Positions 19,876 through 30,488 of a DNA stretch of 64,000 bases are shown piece by piece. How positions within the stretch are numbered: the first letter of the stretch is position 1; every line of letters begins with the position of its first letter. A program made the translations under genes and the position numbers. The stretch comes from Marinomonas ostreistagni. Its GTDB lineage: Bacteria > Pseudomonadota > Gammaproteobacteria > Pseudomonadales > Marinomonadaceae. The DNA is taken from assembly GCF_016888445.1 (NCBI RefSeq), contig NZ_JAFEKF010000001.1, forward strand, positions 434,001-498,000. The letters run 5' to 3'. The notes below the pieces were generated by a model, which was not told the origin of the DNA, searched no databases, and worked only from the letters and a program-made list of their open reading frames with translations.

Positions 19876-20112
19876 GTGAACGCCTCCGAAGTTAAAGCTT
19901 TATTAGAATCAAAAATTGAAGGCAGCCAAGTGTCGACTCAAGGTGCTGACTGCAGCTTCCAGATCACCATCGTGGCAGACGCCTTCGAAGGTCTGAATAC
20001 TGTTAAAAGACAACAACTTGTCTACTCTCATCTGCAGGACGCCATCGCTTCTGGTGCGATTCATGCTGTGACCATGAAAACCTACACCCCCGCCCAGTTC
20101 GAAAATCTATAA
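19876..20112 (+). CDS. ibaG: BolA-family protein IbaG
   Basis: A 78-residue BolA-like protein of the IbaG/YrbA branch, thought to work with monothiol glutaredoxin in Fe-S or acid-stress functions. It has the family ending: the invariant FEGLNTVKRQQLVY helix and a C-terminal IHAVTMKTYTPAQF. GTG start preceded by TTGGAG. It sits between mla and murA, as in E. coli. Confidence 0.92.
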   Translation: MNASEVKALLESKIEGSQVSTQGADCSFQITIVADAFEGLNTVKRQQLVYSHLQDAIASGAIHAVTMKTYTPAQFENL

Positions 20113-20129
20113 TTATAAGAGAGATGTAA

Positions 20130-21392
<1,263 letters not shown>

Positions 21393-21393
21393 C

Positions 21394-22035
21394 ATGAGTG
21401 AAACCTTAACGATTGCGTTGTCGAAAGGCCGTATTTTAAAAGAGACATTGCCGCTATTGGAAAAAGCCAATATTTTTCCATTAGAAGACATCAGTAAAAG
21501 CCGTAAACTGATTTTTGATACCAATCATGAAAATATCAAATTGGTCATTCTGCGTGCGACCGACGTACCGACGTACGTTGAGCATGGTGTGGCCGACTTT
21601 GGTGTGGCTGGTAAAGACGTATTGATGGAAGCAGATACTTCTAACTTGTACGAGTTGCTGGATCTGAAGATTTCGAAATGTCGTCTAATGACGGCGGGTA
21701 TCGAAGGCCAAGAACTGCCAAATCGTCGTCTTAAAGTCGCATCGAAGTTCACTAAAACCGCTAAAGCGTACTTTGCTGAGCAAGGTATCCAAGCGGATGT
21801 GATCAAGCTTTATGGCGCGATGGAGCTGGCTCCTATCATGGGGCTTGCCGATCTGATCGTCGATATCGTTGATACTGGTAATACGTTGCGTGCCAATGGT
21901 CTTGAGGCGCGTGACTTGATTGCCGACATCAGTACTCGATTGGTCGTGAACAAAGCGGCGTACAAAACCAAATACGAGCACATTCAGCCGATCCTAGATA
22001 TGTTGAATGGCGCGGTATCAGAAGAGGTTGAGTAA
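21394..22035 (+). CDS. hisG: ATP phosphoribosyltransferase, short form HisG
   Basis: HisG catalyses the first step of histidine synthesis (ATP + PRPP). At 213 residues it lacks the C-terminal regulatory domain, so it should be the short form that needs the HisRS-like partner HisZ. hisZ is not in this window. Motifs include [16 protein letters not shown] at the N-terminus and the PRPP-binding [17 protein letters not shown]. The murA-hisG-hisD order is common in pseudomonads and relatives. Confidence 0.96.
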   Translation: MSETLTIALSKGRILKETLPLLEKANIFPLEDISKSRKLIFDTNHENIKLVILRATDVPTYVEHGVADFGVAGKDVLMEADTSNLYELLDLKISKCRLMTAGIEGQELPNRRLKVASKFTKTAKAYFAEQGIQADVIKLYGAMELAPIMGLADLIVDIVDTGNTLRANGLEARDLIADISTRLVVNKAAYKTKYEHIQPILDMLNGAVSEEVE

Positions 22036-22038
22036 GGT

Positions 22039-23346
22039 ATGGAATTAAATATTCGTCAATATTCCAGCAACGATGCCAATTTCCGTTCTGAATTGAATCA
22101 GTTGCTATCTTGGGAAAGTGTTTCTGATGCGGGCGTTCAGCGCAGCGTTGAAGAAATCGTCAACCGTGTGCGCACGGAAGGTGATGCCGCCTTAGTTGAA
22201 CTGACTAATAAGTTCGACCGTCGCAATGTGCAATCGGCGGCTGAGCTGGTTATCGAAGGTGATGCGTTGGCGCAAGCGGTTGAGCGTGTGGATGCCAACA
22301 TCGTTGATGCCCTTAAGCAAGCGGCAGAGCGTGTGCGTCGTTACCACGAACACCAAAAGCAAGAGTCTTGGCAGTACCAAGAAGCGGATGGCACGGTGCT
22401 AGGTCAAAAGATCACTCCGCTGGATCGTGTCGGCGTATATGTGCCAGGCGGTAAAGCAGCTTACCCATCATCTGTATTGATGAATGTGATGCCAGCGCGT
22501 GTAGCGGGTGTCAGTGAAATCGTGATGGTTGTGCCAACACCAGACAGCTATGTTAACGATATTGTTCTTGCTGCTGCTTATGTGGCAGGTGTTGACCGTG
22601 TTGTGACAGTGGGTGGTGCGCAAGCCGTGGCGGCCTTAGCTTACGGTACCGAGACGGTACCAAAAGTCGATAAGATCGTTGGCCCAGGTAACATTTATGT
22701 AGCGACAGCTAAACGCATGGTATTTGGTGCCGTGGGTATCGACATGATTGCTGGCCCATCTGAGATTTTGGTGATCGCTGATGCGCAATCAAATCCGGAC
22801 TGGATTGCCATGGATTTGTTCTCGCAAGCCGAGCACGACGAAGACGCGCAATCGATTTTGATCAGTACTGATGCGGACTTTATCGCGCAAGTAAAAGCCT
22901 CTATGGAGCGCTTGATCGAAACGCAAAGCCGTCAAGAGATCATCAAAACATCGCTAGAAGGTCGCGGTGCGTTTATCCATGTATCCTCTAAAGAAGAAGC
23001 GATCGAAGTGGCGAACATCGTCGCGGCTGAGCACTTAGAGTTGTCAGTCGAAAACCCAGAAGAGTGGGTGGATGACATTCGTCATGCAGGCGCTATCTTT
23101 ATGGGGCGCTACACGCCTGAAGCATTGGGTGATTACTGTGCCGGACCGAACCACGTATTACCGACGTCTGGTACCGCGCGTTTCTCATCACCTCTAGGTG
23201 TGTATGATTTCCAAAAACGTAGCTCGATCATTTACTGCTCTCATGAAGGTGCCAGTGAACTTGCGAAAATTGCCTCGCCTTTGGCGCGTGGTGAGTCGCT
23301 TGAAGCACACGCCATGTCTGCTGAGTTTCGTATTATCGACAAATAG
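22039..23346 (+). CDS. hisD: histidinol dehydrogenase
   Basis: HisD performs the last two oxidations of histidine synthesis with NAD+ and Zn2+. The 435-residue protein has [27 protein letters not shown], the Zn-binding stretch [10 protein letters not shown], and [18 protein letters not shown] near the C-terminus. It starts 3 bp after hisG with a TAAGGT ribosome site. Confidence 0.97.
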   Translation: MELNIRQYSSNDANFRSELNQLLSWESVSDAGVQRSVEEIVNRVRTEGDAALVELTNKFDRRNVQSAAELVIEGDALAQAVERVDANIVDALKQAAERVRRYHEHQKQESWQYQEADGTVLGQKITPLDRVGVYVPGGKAAYPSSVLMNVMPARVAGVSEIVMVVPTPDSYVNDIVLAAAYVAGVDRVVTVGGAQAVAALAYGTETVPKVDKIVGPGNIYVATAKRMVFGAVGIDMIAGPSEILVIADAQSNPDWIAMDLFSQAEHDEDAQSILISTDADFIAQVKASMERLIETQSRQEIIKTSLEGRGAFIHVSSKEEAIEVANIVAAEHLELSVENPEEWVDDIRHAGAIFMGRYTPEALGDYCAGPNHVLPTSGTARFSSPLGVYDFQKRSSIIYCSHEGASELAKIASPLARGESLEAHAMSAEFRIIDK

Positions 23347-23362
23347 TTAAGAGGCTAACAGA

Positions 23363-23899
23363 GTGCAACCTACTAAAGCACTTTTGACGCTGCGCTACAT
23401 AACCCGCATTGCTGCTGTGATCATTTTGATCGCAGTGGCTGTGGGTTTTTTCTTGCCTGCAGATTACCGTATTGAGCGTTCGGTGACGGTGCCAAATGCA
23501 GCACGAGAGCAAGTAGAGCAGCAGTTATTTACTGCATCCGAGTGGCAAAATTGGATGCACATCGAAGGTGGTTCGTTGCAGCTAACACAGCAAGCAACGC
23601 CAGCGTTAAGCGATGCCACGACTTATACGATTCGTTATGAAGGTGATACGGAAAAGTTAGGTACGCTAGAGTTAACTCAAGTGTCTAATGAGCGCGTGAA
23701 TTTTGTCGTGACACCAAGTCAAACCACGTTGCCAGTACCGAATCAGATTGAATTGTTGTCTTCGGCGCAAGGCTTAACCATTCAGTGGGTGATTGAAGGT
23801 GAGCTTGATGCGGGCTTTTTAAGCCCTTACTTAGCTTTAGTCGCTAACCGCATTGCCGGTAGCAACATTGAAGCCAGTCTTAGCAAGCTTACCAAGTGA
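23363..23899 (+). CDS. membrane-anchored SRPBCC-like protein
   Basis: A 178-residue protein of unknown function. It has an N-terminal membrane segment (about 13-30) followed by LPADYRIERSVTVPNAAREQVEQQL, the start typical of SRPBCC/polyketide-cyclase-like proteins that carry an N-terminal anchor; the remainder is beta-rich. GTG start with AAGAGG upstream. It is last in the ibaG-murA-hisG-hisD run and its stop abuts that of the convergent degS. Confidence 0.6.
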   Translation: MQPTKALLTLRYITRIAAVIILIAVAVGFFLPADYRIERSVTVPNAAREQVEQQLFTASEWQNWMHIEGGSLQLTQQATPALSDATTYTIRYEGDTEKLGTLELTQVSNERVNFVVTPSQTTLPVPNQIELLSSAQGLTIQWVIEGELDAGFLSPYLALVANRIAGSNIEASLSKLTK

Positions 23900-24961
23900 T
23901 TATCTGACTGCCTGCATCGCCGGCAGTCGTTCCACTTTGGCTTTGGTGATGTAGCTTTGCGTACCGCGAATGCCAGTGATGGTGACACGCTCGCCTGGTG
24001 TCAGGTTCGATACTAGGCGTTGTGCACTATGAGCACTCAAGTTAGTCTGTTTCTCAATGCTGGTAAGAATGTCGCCCGCGCGAATATCCGCTTCGGCCGC
24101 AGGCCCATGAGGCGTTACCGCTGTGACCAGTAACCCTTCGTCTGTGGTCAAGCCAAGTGCTTTCGCCACTTGGGCGTTATTCTCCTGCACTTGAATCCCC
24201 AAATAGCCACGGGTCACGCTGCCGTCTTTAATGATGGCGCGCATGATCTCCATGGCGTCGTTCACTGGCGTGGCAAAGCCTATGCCTTGCGAGCCGCCAG
24301 AGCTTGAGTAGATGGCCGAGCTGATCCCGACTAAGCGTCCAGATAAGTCGACCAATGCGCCCCCTGAGTTGCCCGGGTTGATGGCCGCATCGGTTTGTAA
24401 AAAGTTTTCGTAGGTGTTCAGGCCGATACTGTCACGGCCTTTAGCGCTGATGATGCCGGCGGTAACCGTCTGGCCGATACCAAATGGATTGCCGATGGCG
24501 AGAATTTGATCGCCAACATTCAGTTGTTCACTGTTCCCCAGTTTAATCGGCGTTAAGCCTTCAAGTGATATCTTTAATACCGCTAAATCGGTTGCGGGAT
24601 CAGTACCGATGAACTTAGCTTGAGTTTGGCGTTGATCGTTTAACGAGACAATGACTTCGCTAGCGCCTTGAATCACATGATGGTTTGTCAGTAGGTAGCC
24701 ATCTTTGGATATAATGACGCCCGAGCCTAAATTGGTAATCGTCGACTGGGTATTATTAGCAAAGGGCGAGGATTGATTAGACAGGGTGTAGATATTGACT
24801 ACTGAATTGGCCGTTTTGGCGGCGGCGGAAGCAAAGCCTTTGCCGTCTTGCAGCTGGTAATATTGCCAAAATAAAAACACTGTACCGAACCATAGCCCGA
24901 GTAATGCCCAAATAAGACTGTGGCGATTGCGTACAAAATTCATTGTTGTAGGAGTACCCAT
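23900..24961 (-). CDS. degS: DegS/AlgW-type membrane-anchored serine protease
   Basis: A site-1 protease that senses misfolded outer-membrane proteins and starts cleavage of the anti-sigma-E factor. The 353-residue protein has one N-terminal membrane segment (about 16-33), a trypsin-like domain with H95 (TNHHV), D125 (TDLAVLK) and S199 (NPGNSGGAL), and a single C-terminal PDZ domain (RGYLGIQ onward). One PDZ plus an anchor indicates DegS and not DegP. An alternative start is ATG at 24943; the first ATG overlaps the start of the divergent nif3-like gene. Confidence 0.92.
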   Translation of the reverse strand: MGTPTTMNFVRNRHSLIWALLGLWFGTVFLFWQYYQLQDGKGFASAAAKTANSVVNIYTLSNQSSPFANNTQSTITNLGSGVIISKDGYLLTNHHVIQGASEVIVSLNDQRQTQAKFIGTDPATDLAVLKISLEGLTPIKLGNSEQLNVGDQILAIGNPFGIGQTVTAGIISAKGRDSIGLNTYENFLQTDAAINPGNSGGALVDLSGRLVGISSAIYSSSGGSQGIGFATPVNDAMEIMRAIIKDGSVTRGYLGIQVQENNAQVAKALGLTTDEGLLVTAVTPHGPAAEADIRAGDILTSIEKQTNLSAHSAQRLVSNLTPGERVTITGIRGTQSYITKAKVERLPAMQAVR

Positions 24962-25721
24962 GCATATCTCAGAGCTAGAAACGAAATTGACGGCGTTATT
25001 TCAGCCGCACCTATTTAAAGATTATGCGCCGAATGGCCTCCAAGTGGAAGGCACGCAAACGATCAACAAAATTGTCACCGGCGTCACCGCTTCTCAAGCA
25101 CTGATCGATGCCGCGCTAGAAAAACAAGCGGATGCCATTATCGTGCATCACGGTTACTTCTGGAAAGGCGAGGCACCAGAAATCGTTGGTATGAAGTATC
25201 GTCGCGTGGCGGCTTTGATTAAAAATGACATCAACTTATTTGGTTATCATCTACCGATGGACGCGCATTTGGTGGTGGGCAATAACACCAACCTAGCGCG
25301 GGCGTTGAATCTGCATTCCTTACGTCCATTGGAGCGTGGCAAGCCACTGGAAGAAAGCATTGGTTTGGTGGGGACATTAGAAGATCCGATGCCTGCTGGT
25401 GAGCTGCGTGAAAAGATCTCTGCAGTCGTCGGGCGTGAGGTGTTATTTGAGTGCCCTGATGATAAGCAGGTTGCTGAGGTAGCGCTGTGTACGGGCGGTG
25501 CCCAAGGCTACATTGGTAAAGCGCTTGCTGCGGGTGCGGATATCTTCATCACCGGTGAGGTATCTGAGCAGACCATTCATACGGCTCGTGAAGAGGGGAT
25601 TGGCTTTTGTGCGGCAGGTCATCACGCGACCGAATGTTTTGGGCCGCGTGCCTTGGCGGAGTATATCGCCAAAAACTGGGACATCGAGTGCGAGTTTATT
25701 GATATCCCTAATCCCGCTTAA
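24960..25721 (+). CDS. NIF3/YbgI-family dinuclear metal protein
   Basis: A 253-residue NIF3-family protein. It has the metal-site histidines in IIVHHGYFWKG and YHLPMDAH, and the C-terminal CAAGHHATECFGPRAL with further metal ligands. The biochemical role of the family is unsettled. The ATG at 24960 has TAGGAG 5 nt upstream; an in-frame ATG at 24927 lies inside divergent degS and is unlikely. A terminator follows. Confidence 0.9.
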   Translation: MHISELETKLTALFQPHLFKDYAPNGLQVEGTQTINKIVTGVTASQALIDAALEKQADAIIVHHGYFWKGEAPEIVGMKYRRVAALIKNDINLFGYHLPMDAHLVVGNNTNLARALNLHSLRPLERGKPLEESIGLVGTLEDPMPAGELREKISAVVGREVLFECPDDKQVAEVALCTGGAQGYIGKALAAGADIFITGEVSEQTIHTAREEGIGFCAAGHHATECFGPRALAEYIAKNWDIECEFIDIPNPA

Positions 25722-25739
25722 GGGCGAGCGATCGACACA

Positions 25740-25769
25740 AAAAAGCCTGCATCGAGCAGGCTTTTTTTA
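25740..25769. terminator. bidirectional terminator between nif3-like and zapG
   Basis: Stem AGCCTGC / GCAGGCT with an ATCGA loop, flanked by AAAAAA on the left and TTTTTTT on the right. It can serve both convergent genes. Confidence 0.88.
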
Positions 25770-25779
25770 TGGCGTTTGG

Positions 25780-26223
25780 TTAGATGACCCGTTGCGGCTC
25801 TTCTACCGTTGGCTTGTTGAAGCCGTAGTTTTCGCTCAAGGTGCCTTCACCATTGCCTAGCTTGTCGGCGTAGTCACGTGGTGGTGCTGTTAGGTCTGAC
25901 TCGCTGTTTGCTGAGCCTGCTTCCTGTTCACCTTTTTCTAACTCGACGGTACTTAGGCTTGCGGCGCCTTCGTACACAGCTTTACGAGCATCGGCTAACT
26001 TCTTCTCTGCTGCGGCTAAATGACCGTGCAACTGTAAAAAGTGATCGTCTGCCAAAACTTGGCGACGTTCCATTTCGTGTTGCAGAGCGTCGATCGTGGC
26101 GCCAGCTGATTGATGTTTATCGGAGGCACTTTTCTTGCTCACCGCACGGAATACCAGTGCGCCAGCAAAGCCTACGATGATGCCTGTAACAAAAACGATA
26201 ATATCGAATACTTCTAGTTCCAT
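25780..26223 (-). CDS. zapG: ZapG/YhcB family (DUF1043) envelope protein
   Basis: A 147-residue protein with one N-terminal membrane segment (about 5-25, FDIIVFVTGIIVGFAGALVF), a coiled-coil stretch (HEMERRQVLADDHFLQLHGHLAAAEKKL) and an acidic low-complexity tail. This is the layout of YhcB/ZapG, a division- and envelope-linked protein commonly found near degS and zapE. The start at 26223 is chosen because GGGAG precedes it; the frame extends to 26307 without a ribosome site. Confidence 0.8.
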   Translation of the reverse strand: MELEVFDIIVFVTGIIVGFAGALVFRAVSKKSASDKHQSAGATIDALQHEMERRQVLADDHFLQLHGHLAAAEKKLADARKAVYEGAASLSTVELEKGEQEAGSANSESDLTAPPRDYADKLGNGEGTLSENYGFNKPTVEEPQRVI

Positions 26224-26355
26224 GGTTTTACTCCCAAAAACAGCTATAGCCATTATAACGGAAATGGATGGCTGTAAATATAGCGAATAGTGAGGTTTTC
26301 GTATCATTTTGGTAAGATAGCGACCTCTCTACATGCAATGGTGTATACGCAGACA

Positions 26356-27465
26356 ATGACTCCGTTATCAAAGTACCAAGAAGACCTTGATCGTCCAGAT
26401 TTTAACTATGACCCAGCGCAAGAGGAAGCTGTGAAGGCTTTGCAGGATCTTTATGATCGTGTCGTTGCGCAAGGCGAAGAGCCGCCTAAGCCCAAAAAAC
26501 CACTTTTAGGTTTCTTAAGCAAGAAGAAACCGGAAATTGTGGTCGAACAGGGGCTGTACTTCTGGGGTGGTGTCGGTCGGGGTAAAACCTACCTGATGGA
26601 TAACTTTTTCGAGTGTTTGCCGTTTGAGCGTAAGCTGCGTCTACACTTTCACCGTTTTATGCAGATGGTGCACAAAGAGCTGCGTCAGCTAGAGCACACC
26701 AAAAATCCTCTAGAGATTGTTGGTCAAAAAATCTCTAGCCAAGCGCGCGTGCTGTGTTTTGATGAGTTTTTTGTTACTGATATCACCGATGCTATGATTT
26801 TGGCAGGTCTCCTTGAGCAATTGTTCTTGAACGGTACGGTATTGGTGGCGACGTCTAACATCGAGCCAGATGGTTTGTATAAGAACGGCCTACAGCGCGC
26901 GCGTTTCTTGCCGGCGATCGACTTAGTCAATAAGCACACTAAAGTATTAAATGTCGATGGCGGCGTCGATTACCGCTTACGAACCCTAAAGCAGGCCAAG
27001 CTGTATCACTTCCCATTAAATGAAGAAGCGGAGCAAGCCCTAGATGAGCGCTTTAACAGCCTAGCGGCTAACAAGAACTTGATCGAAGAGGGTGGTGCGA
27101 TCGAGGTGGAGAGCCGCGAGATTCCATTGATCAAAAGCTACGAAGACGTGGCTTGGTTTGATATCAAAGCCTTGTGTGATGGCCCGCGTAGTCAAGTCGA
27201 CTACATCGAGATCGCCAAAACCTACTCGACGATTTTGATCTCTAACTTGCCGCAGTTTGATGCCAACCGTGACGATATGGCGCGTCGTTTCATTAACTTG
27301 GTCGATGAATTTTACGATCGTCACGTCAAAGTTATCTTCAGTGCTGAAGTGGCGATTCCGGACATTTACCAAGGCACGCGCTTAGCGTTTGAATACGATC
27401 GAACGGTGAGCCGCTTACTAGAGATGCAATCAGAAGAATATTTGGCCTTAGAGCATCGTCCATAA
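26356..27465 (+). CDS. zapE: cell division ATPase ZapE
   Basis: An AFG1-like P-loop ATPase that associates with the Z ring. The 369-residue product from ATG 26356 has Walker A GGVGRGKT, Walker B-like VLCFDEFFVTDI and the sensor LVATSNIEPDGLYKNGLQRARFLP-type region of the family. The frame is open from 26290, but ATG 26356 gives the usual N-terminus (MTPLSKYQ). No strong ribosome site is seen for any start. Confidence 0.92.
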   Translation: MTPLSKYQEDLDRPDFNYDPAQEEAVKALQDLYDRVVAQGEEPPKPKKPLLGFLSKKKPEIVVEQGLYFWGGVGRGKTYLMDNFFECLPFERKLRLHFHRFMQMVHKELRQLEHTKNPLEIVGQKISSQARVLCFDEFFVTDITDAMILAGLLEQLFLNGTVLVATSNIEPDGLYKNGLQRARFLPAIDLVNKHTKVLNVDGGVDYRLRTLKQAKLYHFPLNEEAEQALDERFNSLAANKNLIEEGGAIEVESREIPLIKSYEDVAWFDIKALCDGPRSQVDYIEIAKTYSTILISNLPQFDANRDDMARRFINLVDEFYDRHVKVIFSAEVAIPDIYQGTRLAFEYDRTVSRLLEMQSEEYLALEHRP

Positions 27466-27475
27466 CGAAAAAGGC

Positions 27476-27504
27476 TTTAGTTCTGTTGCTAACTTGGTTA
27501 TAAT
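27476..27504 (+). promoter_or_regulatory. rplM-rpsI promoter
   Basis: TTTAGT (27476-27481), a 17-bp spacer and a perfect TATAAT (27499-27504), followed by a GC-rich discriminator (TCGCGCGC) as expected for a growth-rate-controlled ribosomal promoter. It lies 115 bp upstream of rplM. Confidence 0.65.
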
Positions 27505-27534
27505 TCGCGCGCTCCGATTATGGAGTATGTGTAC

Positions 27535-27598
27535 GTTATCCTGCTACTCGTTAGCAAGATAACCAATAATAATAGGTATTGGCATGCGCGCTCGCATG
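27535..27598 (+). promoter_or_regulatory. structured rplM 5' leader, three consecutive hairpins
   Basis: Hairpin I pairs GTTATC (27535-27540) with GATAAC (27558-27563), with an inner GCTA/TAGC pairing. Hairpin II pairs CCAATA with TATTGG (27563-27582). Hairpin III pairs CATGCG with CGCATG (27583-27598). L13 is known to regulate its own mRNA in E. coli, so this is a plausible autoregulatory leader; function here is inferred. Confidence 0.55.
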
Positions 27599-27618
27599 TA
27601 TAGATAAAGGGTTTTTTA

Positions 27619-28047
27619 ATGAAAACTTTTACTGCAAAACCTGCTGAAGTACGCCGCGACTGGTTCGTGGTAGATGCTGAAGGCAAGACTCTTGGTCGTT
27701 TGGCTACAGAAATTGCTCGCCGCCTACGTGGTAAGCATAAAGCAGAATACACTCCTCACGTTGACACTGGTGATTACATCGTTGTTATCAACGCTGAGAA
27801 AGTTCGTGTTACAGGTAACAAAACCTCTGACAAGAACTACTACCGTCACACTGGTTACCCAGGTGGCCTACGTTCTATGAGCTTCGAGAAGCTGATTGAT
27901 CACGCTCCAGAGCGCGTTCTTGAAATCGCTGTTAAAGGCATGTTGCCAAAAGGTCCTCTAGGCCGTGCAATGCACAAGAAAATGAAAGTGTATGCTGGTA
28001 CTGAGCATCCACATGCAGCACAACAGCCACAAGAACTTAACATCTAA
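27619..28047 (+). CDS. rplM: 50S ribosomal protein L13
   Basis: The 142-residue early-assembly large-subunit protein. It begins [20 protein letters not shown] and carries [27 protein letters not shown] and the [20 protein letters not shown] segment, all L13 hallmarks. It is first in an rplM-rpsI operon with its own promoter and structured leader. Confidence 0.99.
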   Translation: MKTFTAKPAEVRRDWFVVDAEGKTLGRLATEIARRLRGKHKAEYTPHVDTGDYIVVINAEKVRVTGNKTSDKNYYRHTGYPGGLRSMSFEKLIDHAPERVLEIAVKGMLPKGPLGRAMHKKMKVYAGTEHPHAAQQPQELNI

Positions 28048-28062
28048 TACGGGAAGGTCAAT

Positions 28063-28455
28063 ATGTCAGCTACTCAATACTACGGAACAGGTCGTCGTAA
28101 AACGTCTACTGCTCGTGTATTCCTAAAAGCGGGTTCTGGTAACCTAGTTATCAACAACCGTTCTCTAGAGCAATACTTCGGTCGTGAAACTTCTTGCATG
28201 GTTGTTCGTCAGCCTCTAGAACTAGTTGAAGCAACTGAAAAATTCGACGTATACGTTACTGTTGCTGGTGGTGGTATCTCTGGTCAAGCAGGTGCTGTCC
28301 GTCACGGTATTACTCGTGCGCTAATTCAATACGATGAAACTCTACGTCGTACTCTACGTTCTGCTGGTTACGTTACTCGTGACTCTCGTCAGGTTGAACG
28401 TAAGAAAGTTGGTCTACGCAAAGCACGTCGTCGTCCACAGTTCTCTAAGCGTTAA
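28063..28455 (+). CDS. rpsI: 30S ribosomal protein S9
   Basis: The 130-residue small-subunit protein with the S9 start [15 protein letters not shown], central [17 protein letters not shown], and the basic C-terminal tail ending in RPQFSKR that reaches the P-site tRNA. It is 15 bp after rplM and followed by a strong terminator. Confidence 0.99.
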   Translation: MSATQYYGTGRRKTSTARVFLKAGSGNLVINNRSLEQYFGRETSCMVVRQPLELVEATEKFDVYVTVAGGGISGQAGAVRHGITRALIQYDETLRRTLRSAGYVTRDSRQVERKKVGLRKARRRPQFSKR

Positions 28456-28478
28456 TTTTATCGCTTTTACGATTCTTC

Positions 28479-28507
28479 AAAACGCCTGCATTCGCAGGCG
28501 TTTTTTT
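28479..28507 (+). terminator. rplM-rpsI terminator
   Basis: Stem AAAACGCCTGC / GCAGGCG(TTTT) with an ATTC loop, followed by a run of seven T residues. It lies 25 bp after rpsI. Confidence 0.92.
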
Positions 28508-28654
28508 ATGTCTTAAATCAGTGTTTTGTGACTGTGCAAGAAAGTTGCCTTGCCCCCCAAATCCCTTTCCCATAACATCCTTTAAAGTATTCAAATCCTT
28601 ACGTTTTATAAGGTTTTGAGCTTGGTGACATTAAATTGGTGGGAGAGAACCATA

Positions 28655-29251
28655 ATGAGTCAAAGCGGCGTAAATAAAGGCCGTCGTCGGTTCCTGATTG
28701 GAGCAACCAGCGCCATCGGCGCAGTTGGGGCGGTCGGTATCGCGACCCCTTTTGTTGCCTCCTGGAACCCAAGTGCCAAAGCAAAAGCAGCCGGGGCACC
28801 TGTAAAGGCCGATATTAGTAAATTAGAGAAAGGTCAGCAGATGATCGTCGAGTGGCGTGGACAGCCAGTCTGGATCGTCAAGCGTTCAGAGCAAAACCTT
28901 GCTGATCTTTCCAAGTTGACTGACAAACTTGCCGACCCTACATCCTCGGTCGAGCAGCAGCCAGAGTATGCACAAAACGAATACCGCTCGATCAAGCCAG
29001 AGATTGCGGTATTGCTAGGGATTTGTACCCACCTTGGATGTTCACCGACGTACCGCCCAGAAGTGGCGCCTGATGACTTGGGGCCAGAATGGTTAGGTGG
29101 TTTCAACTGTCCATGTCACGGTTCTCGTTTCGATTTGGCTGGACGCGTTTATAAAGGCGTACCAGCGCCGACTAACTTGGTGGTACCACCATACAACTTC
29201 ATCAGCGATGAAGTGATTGAGGTGGGTGTGGATGCCGGGGGTAATGCATAA
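28655..29251 (+). CDS. petA: Rieske iron-sulfur protein of cytochrome bc1
   Basis: The high-potential [2Fe-2S] subunit of complex III. The 198-residue protein has a twin-arginine uncleaved anchor (RRRFLIG, 10-16, then a hydrophobic stretch to about 36). Rieske boxes are CTHLGC (C124, H126, C129) and CPCHGS (C152, C154, H155). Start chosen at ATG 28655 with a GGGAG ribosome site; the open frame extends upstream to 28616. petB overlaps its stop (TAATG). Confidence 0.97.
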   Translation: MSQSGVNKGRRRFLIGATSAIGAVGAVGIATPFVASWNPSAKAKAAGAPVKADISKLEKGQQMIVEWRGQPVWIVKRSEQNLADLSKLTDKLADPTSSVEQQPEYAQNEYRSIKPEIAVLLGICTHLGCSPTYRPEVAPDDLGPEWLGGFNCPCHGSRFDLAGRVYKGVPAPTNLVVPPYNFISDEVIEVGVDAGGNA

Positions 29252-30486
29252 TGTCTGGTCAAAATAAATTAATGGCTTGGATCGATGATCGCCTACCGGT
29301 GACGCAAGCCTTTGAAAAACACATGAGCAAGTACTACGCACCGAAAAACTTCAATGTGCTGTACATCTTCGGTGTGTTGTCGCTATTGGTGTTGGTAAAC
29401 CAGCTGCTGACCGGTATCTGGCTAACCATGAGTTACAACCCTTCAGCAGAGGGCGCCTTTGCCTCAGTCGAATACATCATGCGTGATGTGGAATACGGTT
29501 GGCTGATTCGCTACTTGCACTCTACAGGCGCATCAGCGTTCTTCGTGGTGGTATATCTGCACATGTTCCGCGGTCTGCTATATGGCTCTTACCAGAAGCC
29601 ACGTGAGCTGGTGTGGTTGTTTGGTATGGCGATCTATCTAGCCTTGATGGCCGAGGCATTCATGGGCTACTTGCTTCCATGGGGGCAAATGTCTTACTGG
29701 GGGGCGCAGGTAATCATCTCATTGTTCAGTGCCATCCCTGTTATCGGTCCAGATCTTGCGCAATGGGTGCGCGGTGACTACTTGATCTCAGGTATCACGT
29801 TAAACCGTTTCTTCTCATTGCACGTGATTGCTTTGCCACTCGTGTTGGTGGCCTTGGTCGTGCTGCACTTGTTGGCGCTGCACCATGTGGGTTCTAACAA
29901 CCCGAAAGGCGTTGATATCAAGAAGCATAAAGATGAAAACGGCGTGCCACTAGACGGTATTCCTTTCCACCCGTTTTACACCACGCACGACTTAGTCGGT
30001 ATTGCGGTGTTCTTGTTTGTCTTCTGTACGGTGGTGTTCTTCTTCCCTGAAATGGGTGGTTACTTCCTGGAGAAGCCGAACTTTGAAGCGGCGAACCCGC
30101 TGAAAACCCCTGAGCACATTGCGCCTGTGTGGTACTTCACGCCATTCTACGCCATCTTACGTGCGGTCACTTACCCACTGTTTGGTTTAGATGCCAAGTT
30201 CTGGGGTGTGGTGGCGATGGGCGGTGCGATCGCGATCTTGTTTGTCTTGCCTTGGTTGGACCGTAGTCCGGTAAAAGCGATGCGCTACAAAGGTTGGATG
30301 AGTAAAGTGGCTTTGGTGCTGTTTTGTATCAGCTTCGTGGTGCTGGGTGTGTTGGGTGTGCTGCCGTCAACTGAGGCACGTACGACCATGGCGCAAATCG
30401 CCTCGGTAGTGTACTTCCTGTACTTCATCTTGATGCCATTCTACACCAAGTGGGAAAGCACTAAACCGGTACCAGAGAGGGTCTAA
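29251..30486 (+). CDS. petB: cytochrome b of the bc1 complex
   Basis: The 411-residue membrane subunit that carries both b hemes and the quinol and quinone sites. Visible features include heme-ligand helices with RYLHSTGAS and LHVIALPL, the Qo-site region KTPEHIAPVWYFTPFY (PxW variant of PEW), and eight or more hydrophobic segments. It is unfused (full-length cytochrome b). Central gene of petABC. Confidence 0.97.
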   Translation: MSGQNKLMAWIDDRLPVTQAFEKHMSKYYAPKNFNVLYIFGVLSLLVLVNQLLTGIWLTMSYNPSAEGAFASVEYIMRDVEYGWLIRYLHSTGASAFFVVVYLHMFRGLLYGSYQKPRELVWLFGMAIYLALMAEAFMGYLLPWGQMSYWGAQVIISLFSAIPVIGPDLAQWVRGDYLISGITLNRFFSLHVIALPLVLVALVVLHLLALHHVGSNNPKGVDIKKHKDENGVPLDGIPFHPFYTTHDLVGIAVFLFVFCTVVFFFPEMGGYFLEKPNFEAANPLKTPEHIAPVWYFTPFYAILRAVTYPLFGLDAKFWGVVAMGGAIAILFVLPWLDRSPVKAMRYKGWMSKVALVLFCISFVVLGVLGVLPSTEARTTMAQIASVVYFLYFILMPFYTKWESTKPVPERV

Positions 30487-30488
30487 CC

